DNA of 61,740 bases from assembly GCF_030580655.1 (NCBI RefSeq), contig NZ_JAUQTB010000017.1:1-61740 (forward strand), read 5' to 3'. Positions 40,864 through 47,148 of the stretch are shown here, piece by piece. Source of the stretch: Paenibacillus lacisoli. Lineage in GTDB: Bacteria; Bacillota; Bacilli; Paenibacillales; Paenibacillaceae. Both the position numbers and the translations under genes were made by a program. How positions within the stretch are numbered: position 1 is the stretch's first letter; every line of letters begins with the position of its first letter. A model generated the notes under the pieces. The model saw nothing but the letters and a program-made list of their open reading frames with translations. It did no database searches and had not been told where the DNA came from.

Positions 40864-41179
40864 TCCGTTTCAGGTTAGAGGGCAGCGGGTATAAAGGATG
40901 TACGTAGTGGGATAGTGGCTGCTTTTTATCCTGCAAAGGAAGACAGCGGCTGGCAAGGAGATTCCTGCCTGATCTGGCTGCGATATATACTGTGCGTATA
41001 TATCATTCTGCTGCATGATATGCTATACTATGAATGTAACAACGATTCAGCTGCTGAGTTGGATCGCTGTTCAGATATTGCTTCTTAACATCCTTTCATG
41101 GAGGAAGGATGCGGAAATAGGTTCTGTTGCGCTTATGCTCCTCAGATCCGTACTAATCCGGGAGGCCCTTTTATATTAA
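40864..41179 (+). other. Intergenic region between smpB and ssrA
   Basis: A 316-base gap. It contains an extended -10 element TGCTATACT (41021-41029) without a clear -35 box, and a hairpin CATCCTT / AAGGATG around 41090-41112. If the promoter is used, ~150 nt of precursor would be removed from the 5' side of tmRNA. No small gene is supported. Confidence 0.45.
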
Positions 41180-41540
41180 GGGGGCGTTTATGGATTCGAC
41201 GGGGGTAGTTCGAGCATGAGTAGCGGGTAGTGGGGACGCGTCCACTTCATCAACGCTAAAGCCTATTAAATGGCAAACAACAAAACAACTACGCTTTCGC
41301 AGCTTAATAACCTGTGAGCGTGCTCTCGCTCTGTATCGCCCATGTACCGGGATGAGGGCTCAACTTTAGTGGGATATGCTGTCTAGTCTCCGCCTGGGGC
41401 TAGCTGAAGAAGACAATCAGGCTGACCCAACGTAGAGCCGGTTACGGGGCGCTACTCGGGTGACATCAAAACTGTGACTACACCCGTAGAAGCTTATGTG
41501 TCGTTATCTTCGGACAGGGGTTCGACTCCCCTCGCCTCCA
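41180..41540 (+). ncRNA. ssrA: Transfer-messenger RNA
   Basis: tmRNA rescues stalled ribosomes and tags the nascent protein for Clp and other proteases. The 5' end GGGGGCG pairs with CGCCTCC at the 3' end; the 5' part GGATTCGACGGGGGTAG and the T arm GGGGTTCGACTCCCC are diagnostic. The tag frame runs from GGC 41272 to tandem TAA codons at 41305-41310 and encodes GKQQNNYAFAA, giving (A)GKQQNNYAFAA on substrates. CCA is not encoded. The last 83 bases are part of an 86-bp sequence repeated perfectly at 45523-45608, which marks ssrA as the integration site of the element downstream. Confidence 0.96.
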
Positions 41541-41543
41541 TAC
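41458..41543 (+). repeat. Left copy of 86-bp perfect direct repeat (putative attachment site)
   Basis: Identical base for base to 45523-45608. It covers the 3' 83 bases of tmRNA plus TAC. tmRNA genes are classic targets of tyrosine-recombinase elements, with the crossover near the T arm, which lies in this repeat. The repeat is longer than many att cores, so recombination between ssrA copies could have extended it. Confidence 0.8.
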
Positions 41544-41548
41544 GTAAG

Positions 41549-41596
41549 GAGGGTGTCCCAAAAGTCATGATAGATGACTGAGGGACACCCTCTTTT
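41549..41596 (+). terminator. Large hairpin after ssrA (terminator, possibly mobile-element derived)
   Basis: The 11-bp arms GAGGGTGTCCC / GGGACACCCTC with inner AGTCAT / ATGACT are followed by TTTT. It can terminate tmRNA transcription. The arm GGGTGTCCCAAAAGTC resembles terminal inverted repeats of some insertion sequences, so it may be a miniature or remnant element. Confidence 0.65.
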
Positions 41597-41681
41597 CATT
41601 TCGTCAAAAGAAACCACTCTTCTGGTAAAATGGAGGACTACCCAACCATAAACCAAAAGGTGACGGTTTAATTAGTATTTT

Positions 41682-41816
41682 TTAGCTCAAAAATAGTTGC
41701 CTCTGATAACAAGATAGCCTTTTGTTTAGGCTATATGGATATGTCATTTCAACATTTCCACAAGCCGATGCTAGCATCAACATTATCATCATACAAACCA
41801 ATAATATTTTTTTCAT
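41682..41816 (-). CDS. Small putative lipoprotein (44 residues)
   Basis: The reading starts at ATG 41816 and ends in TAA. It begins MKKILLVCMMIMLMLASACG, a short basic N-terminus, a hydrophobic stretch and a cysteine in a lipobox-like LASAC context, followed by only 25 mature residues. The ribosome binding site is weak. It could be a real small lipoprotein or the front end of a decayed larger one; it has no recognisable domain. It lies in the AT-rich element after ssrA. Confidence 0.4.
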   Translation of the reverse strand: MKKILLVCMMIMLMLASACGNVEMTYPYSLNKRLSCYQRQLFLS

Positions 41817-42048
41817 ATTCCACACTCTTTTTTATTTTTTTGATTATGTCACAATCTCTTCACATATCACATTGCTATTTACTGCGTTAAATTTTTTAAA
41901 GGCTGTTGCCGAATTTGCTCACTTTCCGCTCCATCCGAACCATCCCGTTCATTAAATTTCCGCCATATCATCTTATTCAACCGTTATAACAATAATACAG
42001 TCAATAAGGTTGTAATTTAAACTATGGGGCTTAAGTTTTTAAACCACT

Positions 42049-42216
42049 GGGATACGATGTCTAGTCTCCGCCTGTGGCTAGCTGAAGAAGACAATCAGGC
42101 TGACCCAACGTAAAGCCGGTTACGGGGCGATAGGGTATCGCTTACGATGCCAGCATTGCTTGCAATGCTTTAGGGTGACAACAGAACTGTGTGACTACAC
42201 AGAAACCTATGTGGCG
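42049..42216 (+). pseudogene. Internal fragment of a second tmRNA gene
   Basis: Close match to ssrA from about 41370 onward: GTCTAGTCTCCGCCTG, GCTAGCTGAAGAAGACAATC and GCCGGTTACGGGGCG are shared, with a few substitutions. It then diverges, with an extra hairpin (AGCATTGCTTGCAATGCT) replacing part of a pseudoknot, and stops after ATGTGGCG, before the T arm. It cannot be charged, so it is a remnant. A terminator follows 12 bases later. Confidence 0.85.
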
Positions 42217-42228
42217 TTGCCTATACAT

Positions 42229-42256
42229 AAAACCCCGCTCACTGAGCGGGGTTTTT
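42229..42256. terminator. Terminator between tmRNA remnant and doc (bidirectional)
   Basis: AAAACCCCGCTC-ACT-GAGCGGGGTTTTT gives a T-run on both strands and can end the minus-strand toxin-antitoxin transcript. Confidence 0.88.
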
Positions 42257-42323
42257 GCTTAAGATAATCAGAAATTATAAAATGCTGTCTGTCTTTTTTG
42301 AGATTAAGACGATAGACGTTTTC

Positions 42324-42722
42324 TTATCGCACCTTTCTGCTATGATGCTGAATCAGAGCTTTAAGCTCGTGAAATTCATATTTATGGTTTACCATATCCA
42401 CAACAAAATCCTCAGCCTTTTTGTGATCCATAATGAAATGGTAACCGTTAATTTTCAAAAAGATAACAAGAGCCGTAAAGGCGGTTCTTTTGTTTGCATT
42501 ATGAAAGGGGTGATTCTGCCCTAATGATTGAAATAAAGCAGCCGACTTTTCGAATAAGGAAGGGTAAGCCTCCTCACCAAAAGCCGACGATTGCGGACGA
42601 GTTACAGCAGATTCTAATAGACCGCTATCTTTGACTCCGATATGTTCTCCAGGACTGTATTTTTGTATCATAGCGACATTGATTGCGACGACCTCTTGGA
42701 CGGTTAAATAACGGATTTCCAT
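42324..42722 (-). CDS. Doc-family toxin (death-on-curing, Fic fold)
   Basis: A 132-residue Fic-fold protein of the Doc branch: the active-site motif is HPFHNANKRTAFTALV (Doc type HxFx[ND]ANKR, not the HPFx[DE]GNGR of AMP-transferring Fic proteins). Phage P1 Doc phosphorylates EF-Tu and stops translation; the same activity is likely but inferred. The N-terminal region with HIGVKDSGLLESAV is also Doc-like. It begins one base after the stop of the upstream antitoxin gene, so the two are translationally coupled, antitoxin first. The partner is AbrB-like rather than Phd. Confidence 0.88.
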   Translation of the reverse strand: MEIRYLTVQEVVAINVAMIQKYSPGEHIGVKDSGLLESAVTRPQSSAFGEEAYPSLFEKSAALFQSLGQNHPFHNANKRTAFTALVIFLKINGYHFIMDHKKAEDFVVDMVNHKYEFHELKALIQHHSRKVR

Positions 42723-42723
42723 C

Positions 42724-42987
42724 TCAACGATCCTTTAGACCCTTTAATGTCTCATCATACTGGTCCATGACTTGTGACAATGTATCGAGGAAATCAGAAC
42801 TTATCCCAGCAGGTAAAACAATTTTATTGGTTTTGCGAATAATAATTTCTCCATCAGATTCTTTCACATCGATATGCACTGTATCTCCAAGGCCAAGACC
42901 AATTTGCTTCAACGCTTCGGTCATTGTAATACCGAGGCTATTACCGAATTTTGTTACCTTTCGTTCCATTTCAATCACCTTTCCCAT
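42724..42987 (-). CDS. AbrB/MazE-type antitoxin
   Basis: An 87-residue protein with an N-terminal swapped-hairpin DNA-binding domain: VTKFGNSLGITMTEALKQIG, then LGDTVHIDVKESDGEIIIRK (residues ~10-52). The acidic, helical C-terminus (LDTLSQVMDQYDETLKGL) is the likely toxin-binding part. ATG 42987 has AAGGAGAGA upstream; ATG 42969 is an alternative. It precedes the Doc toxin gene by one base. A promoter-like pair lies at 43027-43055 on the minus strand, and autorepression is expected from the family. Confidence 0.85.
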   Translation of the reverse strand: MGKVIEMERKVTKFGNSLGITMTEALKQIGLGLGDTVHIDVKESDGEIIIRKTNKIVLPAGISSDFLDTLSQVMDQYDETLKGLKDR

Positions 42988-43026
42988 TCATATCTCTCCT
43001 TATTATACTATTCAACCGTTATTACA

Positions 43027-43055
43027 ATTATACATTCATTGGAACACTAATAAAA
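43027..43055 (-). promoter_or_regulatory. Candidate promoter of the toxin-antitoxin pair
   Basis: On the minus strand, TTTTAT and TATAAT are 17 bases apart, ~40 bases before the antitoxin. A similar sequence (26 of 29 bases for 43010-43038) recurs at 41975-42003. Confidence 0.45.
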
Positions 43056-43098
43056 CTAGGAAAAGATGCAGACCTCCCTTTCAGGTAAGAACTAAAAA

Positions 43099-43160
43099 GC
43101 CGTAGAAGCTTATGTGGCGTTTGTCTTCGGACAGAGTTTCAACTTCTCTCGCCTCCATAC
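43099..43160 (+). pseudogene. Decayed 3' end of a tmRNA gene
   Basis: About 62 bases match the ssrA 3' end (CCGTAGAAGCTTATGTG, TCTTCGGACAG, CTCGCCTCCATAC) with several substitutions: the T arm reads AGAGTTTCAACTTCTCT, still able to pair but with an altered loop. It resembles a scar of an earlier integration. A terminator follows. Confidence 0.85.
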
Positions 43161-43175
43161 ATGCCAGCAAAGACA

Positions 43176-43198
43176 TCACCTTTAGAGGTGAACTTTTT
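43176..43198 (+). terminator. Terminator after the decayed tmRNA end
   Basis: TCACCT-TTAG-AGGTGA, then ACTTTTTG. Confidence 0.65.
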
Positions 43199-43523
43199 GC
43201 GTTAGTAGATAGGATGAAACATAAATAATTTAAAAGATTATTTTTAAGCTCTTGCTGACAGGAGAAGAAAAACAAATATTGTCTTCAATTTTTCTTGTCA
43301 CTATTTTTTAGAAAACATGATCTTGATACGGTTATTTTTTCATTAACTTCGTCAAGAATCATTGAAATGAAATAATTTACTACAAACTCAAAATATAAAA
43401 TTAAAGTAAAAAGCGCTTTTTGTAAATTAGAGGATTTATTGTTTTATTTTTTACATATATGGATGCGATGTAACCTGCTAAAATATCGAGGTGGAAAATA
43501 ATAAGTTATCGGAGGCAAAATTA

Positions 43524-44438
43524 ATGGAAGCATATCTGGCTTGGGTTGCTATAGATCTAGTAATTCCTAATCCAATGAATCCAAGAAGAGATCACTCTAT
43601 CGAATCCGAGCAGATGCAGGAAATATTAAGATCAAAAGGTTGGGCTGAAGCTATAACGTGCTATAGAAAAGGACAATATTATATAATATTATCCGGCCAT
43701 CGAAGATGGCATGCGGCTAAAAAAATGAATGAAAAAGAGGTGCCTGTTTATATTGTCCAAGCCCCAGAGAATAATGCAGAAGAATTAGATCGCCTTGGAT
43801 CAATACAGGGAGGTCAAGTAGATTGGACACCTTATGAGTGGGCCAAATATACTTACGATATTTGGAAGAATTCAGGTAAGGCTTCATATTCACAATTAGC
43901 GAATAAGTTGGGTATTAGTCAAAGCTTGGTGGGATCTCGTATACGTGTATATAAATTTTATCCCAGAATTGAAATAGAGGATAAGCTCTCAAACGGTATG
44001 TACTCTCTTTCTATGTTGGATTATATTCTTAAATGGATCAAGAGGGTGGAGAAGCATCATTTTGAACTTTACCAATCGATGGGTGAAGAGCTTATCAGAA
44101 AACAAATGTTAAAAAAATATGAGAATAGATGTTTCAATAGTAAGATAGCTATCGATAATATTTTTGTAACATCAGCTTGTTCTAAGGATATTCTTGAGTT
44201 TCTTACTGATATTAATAAAAAGTTGCAAGATTGCCAATTTGAACTGGAATTATTGAAAGTAGATAATGAAGTTGATGTAACTCAGAATAAGTTAAATGTC
44301 AAAATGATAATAGATGAAATTCGTCTTATAGAATGCCGAACCAAAAACGAAGCAGGTAATTTGAAAGAAGAGCTCAATAAATTATTAAAGGAAATAGAAC
44401 TTAAAGAAAATCAACTATTTGATATGGTTGAAAATTGA
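43524..44438 (+). CDS. ParB-like (ParB/Srx fold) protein of the element
   Basis: The protein has 304 residues. The N-terminal ~95 hold the ParB/Srx fold: IDLVIPNPMNPRRD, then the ParB box 2 motif ILSGHRRWHAAKKM. Residues ~120-175 form a helix-turn-helix (SYSQLANKLGISQSLVGSRI). The C-terminal ~100 are Lys/Glu-rich coiled coil. No ParA-type ATPase gene is nearby, so chromosome- or plasmid-style partition is not supported; a regulatory or element-maintenance role is possible. ATG 43524 is eight bases after GGAGG; GTG 43491 is less likely. Base composition is low (19 G/C in 60 at 43981-44040), unlike the flanking chromosome. Confidence 0.8.
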   Translation: MEAYLAWVAIDLVIPNPMNPRRDHSIESEQMQEILRSKGWAEAITCYRKGQYYIILSGHRRWHAAKKMNEKEVPVYIVQAPENNAEELDRLGSIQGGQVDWTPYEWAKYTYDIWKNSGKASYSQLANKLGISQSLVGSRIRVYKFYPRIEIEDKLSNGMYSLSMLDYILKWIKRVEKHHFELYQSMGEELIRKQMLKKYENRCFNSKIAIDNIFVTSACSKDILEFLTDINKKLQDCQFELELLKVDNEVDVTQNKLNVKMIIDEIRLIECRTKNEAGNLKEELNKLLKEIELKENQLFDMVEN

Positions 44439-44456
44439 TACTTAGGATGGATTTTT

Positions 44457-45368
44457 ATGGATAAAATTAATTTAGTATGGGCTAAACTTGGAGATGTCAT
44501 ACCCAACCCTTTAAATCCGAGACAAGACTATTCAACTAGAACAGAAGATATGCAGAGAATTATTAAAGAAAAGGGATGAGAGTCTGGAATAACATGTTAT
44601 TTAAAGGAGACAAAACATGTTATTTTATCTGGGCATAGAAGATGGTATGCCGCAAGGAAATTAGGGGTACAGAAAATACCTGTGATTCTTGTTAGAGAAC
44701 CAAAATCGGAGGAAGAGGAACTTGAACGTCTTGGCTCTGTCCAGGGTGGTAAAGTTGATTGGAGCATGTATGAATGGGCTAAATATACCTATGAAATGTG
44801 GATCATGTGGGACAAATGCTCGTTTCATGAATTAGCTAAGAAAATGGGTGTTGACAATAAACAGATTGCAGTTAGAGTGAAAGTTTTTCAATACTACCAG
44901 CATTCTGAAATAGAAGATAAATTAGCAAATGGTGTATATACTTTATTTGCTTTATACTATTTAATAATTTGGTTAGAAAAGCTTGATAAATTTAAAAATG
45001 ACTTAGTTCAAAGGTTTAATATGGACTTAATTAGAGTGACTATGTTAAGAAAAATTGAATTAGGACTAGTAACAGTTAATGATCTAAAAAATGAAATGTT
45101 AATTCGTACGTTAAGCGATGAACAGATTAAAACGTTTTTAGTAAACATTAACTTAAGATTTTCAGATGTTACAGAAGAGAATATAGTGGATAAGGTAGTA
45201 GGCAGCAGCAAATTAAAGACCCATCAAGTTAAAATAAAAAATGCATTAATCAACATAAATCAAATTGATGCTAAAAATATACAGGATGCCGATGAATTGT
45301 TAAACCATTTAAATAATCTCAAGGCAGAGGTTGCTATAAAACTTGAATATTTAAATGAGTTTCTTTAA
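44457..45368 (+). pseudogene. Second ParB-like gene interrupted by an in-frame TGA
   Basis: It begins 18 bases after the first copy. The reading from ATG 44457 (MDKINLVWAKLGDVIPNPLN) meets TGA at 44577-44579 and continues in the same frame to 45368 with full family sequence: VILSGHRRWYAARKLG, ELERLGSVQGGKVDW, MYEWAKYTYEMW. The stop replaces the Trp of the first copy (SKGWAEAITCY versus EKG-stop-ESGITCY), so a single TGG to TGA change explains it. No good internal start exists downstream, so the product is probably lost. It is diverged, not a recent tandem copy. Confidence 0.85.
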
Positions 45369-45522
45369 GCATCGGTCAAGTTTGAATTTTCGTGTATATT
45401 GCTCAGCTTACAGGTTTTATAGTCGAAGTATTTAGGCGAATTGATATAGTCCTCTGTAATATATTATTTTAAACACCTATACAGGCTGGCCCTATCGGGA
45501 TCCGGTGACGGGGGGCCTGATA

Positions 45523-45608
45523 GGGTGACATCAAAACTGTGACTACACCCGTAGAAGCTTATGTGTCGTTATCTTCGGACAGGGGTTCGACTCCCCTCGC
45601 CTCCATAC
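45523..45608 (+). repeat. Right copy of 86-bp perfect direct repeat (putative attachment site)
   Basis: Identical to 41458-41543. Immediately upstream (45501-45522) a degenerate continuation of tmRNA similarity is still visible (CCGGTGACGGGG against CCGGTTACGGGG). It keeps a functional-looking T arm and acceptor 3' half but no 5' half, so it is not a working tmRNA. Confidence 0.85.
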
Positions 45609-45620
45609 TTGAAATGAAAG

Positions 45621-45646
45621 ACGGACACCATTCGGTGTCCGTTTTT
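45621..45646 (+). terminator. Probable original chromosomal terminator of ssrA
   Basis: The perfect stem ACGGACACC / GGTGTCCGT with a 4-base loop is followed by T's. It sits 12 bases after the right repeat, the same relative place the hairpin at 41549 has after ssrA. Confidence 0.8.
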
Positions 45647-45676
45647 GCTTTCTCCTTTCAAAGAAGTTCGACACTA

Positions 45677-45754
45677 GCCCCTAAATCGTATGTTACACGC
45701 GCTGAGGTGGCAGTAATGATACAACGTCTGTTGCAGAAGTCAGGCCCGATTTAA
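45677..45754 (+). pseudogene. C-terminal fragment of an SLH-domain protein
   Basis: The last ~25 codons before TAA read APKSYVTRAEVAVMIQRLLQ and end KSGPI, the typical final part of an S-layer homology domain (TRAEVA is the hallmark). No matching upstream coding part exists: the same frame runs back through the ssrA terminator and repeat. It is the tail of a gene whose front is gone. Confidence 0.75.
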
Positions 45755-45780
45755 TAAAGCTGAAGATCTCGTAGGAATGA

Positions 45781-45820
45781 AGCAGCCAATCGCCTTATAT
45801 TTGAAGCGATTGGCTGCTTT
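45781..45820 (+). terminator. Terminator after the SLH fragment
   Basis: The perfect 13-bp arms AGCAGCCAATCGC / GCGATTGGCTGCT flank a 12-base loop and are followed by TT. Probably the old terminator of the lost SLH gene. Confidence 0.65.
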
Positions 45821-45860
45821 GACTAGACAGAATCCATCATAACTATAATAATAAGAGAAT

Positions 45861-45874
45861 CGAAAACGGTTTCT
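45861..45874 (+). promoter_or_regulatory. cre-like operator upstream of the esterase
   Basis: CGAAAACGGTTTCT matches the CcpA cre consensus TGWAARCGYTWNCW at 12 of 14 positions and is near-palindromic. Another LacI-family regulator could also use it. Confidence 0.45.
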
Positions 45875-45953
45875 CAACGAGTCTATCATTTTAATTTAGA
45901 TGTCATGCAGAAATATTGCGTTACTAGGTGAATGTTCAAGGAGGAACTTTTCT

Positions 45954-47027
45954 ATGTCCATACAAGCAGTACAAAGCTTCAAAGCCACAAAGGCAAATGT
46001 TAAAATTATCGGCCGGACCCATTACTACAACGATGTGCTGTGGCTGGCCCTGTCCGGAAGCGGGGTGGAGTTTTCATTCCACGGCAAGCGAGCAGAAATC
46101 ACTCTAAAAGGAGATCAGATTGCGCTTGGTGATCATAATCATGCCAGAATCGCCATTGAAGTAAACGGAGAAAGGGTGATAGATGACCTGGTGAATGAAG
46201 CGGTGAAAATCTATACCGTGTTCGAGAGCGTAGCGGATCAGGATGTCACCGTACAGATCATCAAGCTGTCCGAGGCGCCGATGTCGACGGTGGGAATTGA
46301 GGAAATCCGGGTGGATGCCCAGAGTGGAATCAAGCCTACGCCGGACCGTATACATAAAATCGAAGTGATCGGCGACTCCATCACCTGTGGTTACGGGGTA
46401 GATACGGAGAACGAGCTGCAATCTTTCTCGACCAGCACAGAGGATGTGACCAAGGCGTACGCCTATCTGACGACGCAGCAGCTGCAGGCAGATTACAGCA
46501 TGGTCTCGTTCAGCGGCTACGGTATTATTTCAGGTTATACGGATAATGACCAGAAGCTGACTACACATCTGGTGCCGGATTATTACGATAAAGTCGGCAA
46601 GTCTGAAGGGAAATTTGACGGTAAGGTGTCTCCGCAAACGGTCAGCTGGGATTTCGCTGCATTTAAGCCGGACCTGATCGTTATTAATCTGGGCACCAAT
46701 GATGATTCTTATGCTAAAGACGATGCCGTAAGACAAGCAGAATACGCAGAACAGTATATGGAATTCCTGAAAACCGTTAGAACTCATAATCCAGAGGCAC
46801 AAATCCTATGTACGCTGGGGATCATGGGCGACCGTCTCTATCCTTATGTAGAACGGGCAGTTAATGCCTATACGCAGCAGACCGGCGATACGCATATCGC
46901 TGTTATAAAGTTTGACGTACAGCTGCCTGAAGACGGATATGGGGCCGACTGGCATCCCTCCCAGATCACGCATCGAAAAGCAGCCGACAGGCTGACTGCT
47001 CACATTAAGGAGCTTATGAAGTGGTAA
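45954..47027 (+). CDS. SGNH-type carbohydrate esterase (CE2-like, acetyl-xylan esterase candidate)
   Basis: A 357-residue protein. The first ~130 residues form a beta-rich domain; the rest is an SGNH hydrolase with the nucleophile Ser in EVIGDSITCGYGV, the NLGTND block and the catalytic Asp-x-x-His in DWHPSQITH. This two-part layout matches CE2 acetyl esterases that deacetylate hemicellulose sugars. No signal peptide is present, so it probably acts on imported acetylated oligosaccharides in the cytoplasm. AAGGAGG precedes ATG 45954. It converges on the xylanase gene, which supports a role in xylan use. Confidence 0.8.
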   Translation: MSIQAVQSFKATKANVKIIGRTHYYNDVLWLALSGSGVEFSFHGKRAEITLKGDQIALGDHNHARIAIEVNGERVIDDLVNEAVKIYTVFESVADQDVTVQIIKLSEAPMSTVGIEEIRVDAQSGIKPTPDRIHKIEVIGDSITCGYGVDTENELQSFSTSTEDVTKAYAYLTTQQLQADYSMVSFSGYGIISGYTDNDQKLTTHLVPDYYDKVGKSEGKFDGKVSPQTVSWDFAAFKPDLIVINLGTNDDSYAKDDAVRQAEYAEQYMEFLKTVRTHNPEAQILCTLGIMGDRLYPYVERAVNAYTQQTGDTHIAVIKFDVQLPEDGYGADWHPSQITHRKAADRLTAHIKELMKW

Positions 47028-47098
47028 TAAGATAGTAATAAGGCGCTAATTAAGGAAGTAATAAGGTGCTAACAAGGTAATAATAAGGTAGTAATAAG
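47024..47098 (+). repeat. Short AT-rich repeats after the esterase
   Basis: GTAATAAG occurs at 47024-47031, 47035-47042, 47058-47065 and 47091-47098, with related AAGGTGCTAA-like units between. It starts in the stop codon region and adds many extra TAA codons in several frames. Confidence 0.7.
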
Positions 47099-47101
47099 TT
47101 T

Positions 47102-47132
47102 AAAAAGGGCCCGGCTTTCGCCGGGCCTTTTT
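47102..47132. terminator. Bidirectional terminator between esterase and xylanase
   Basis: AAAAAGGGCCCGGC-TTTC-GCCGGGCCTTTTT, with one bulged G, gives T-runs on both strands. Confidence 0.9.
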
Positions 47133-47148
47133 AGTAAAGAAGCAGTTA

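Larger units (their letters stand above)
41541..42323. other. AT-rich left end of the ssrA-linked element
   Basis: A 783-base stretch without a large gene. It contains the hairpin at 41549-41596, a small lipoprotein ORF (41682-41816, minus), a possible 30-codon ORF without a ribosome binding site (41879-41971, minus), a 29-base sequence at 41975-42003 matching the upstream region of the AbrB-type antitoxin at 26 of 29 positions, a tmRNA remnant (42049-42216) and a terminator (42229-42256). Confidence 0.6.
42988..43523. other. AT-rich spacer between the toxin-antitoxin pair and the ParB-like gene
   Basis: A 536-base stretch with the toxin-antitoxin promoter, a tmRNA 3' remnant with its terminator, the 14-base palindrome AAAAAGCGCTTTTT (43408-43421) and an extended -10-like TGCTAAAAT near 43478 before the ParB-like gene. 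No other gene is supported. Confidence 0.55.

Noticed and set aside
44577..44579. In-frame TGA read as selenocysteine or programmed readthrough
   Set aside because: The aligned residue in the paralogue is Trp, no selenocysteine element is evident and a single base change explains it. A nonsense mutation is simpler.
43524..45368. ParABS partition locus
   Set aside because: No ParA ATPase gene and no array of parS-like palindromes lies nearby.
41541..45522. Integrase or transposase gene within the ssrA-linked element
   Set aside because: No ORF in any frame shows recombinase motifs; the only sizeable genes are Doc, the AbrB-like antitoxin and the ParB-like pair.
45523..45608. A second functional tmRNA gene
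   Set aside because: Only the 3' part is present. There is no 5' acceptor half and no tag frame.
47024..47098. CRISPR array
   Set aside because: The repeats are 8 bases, imperfect and irregularly spaced, with no spacer-like units or cas genes. No CRISPR array is seen anywhere in the window.
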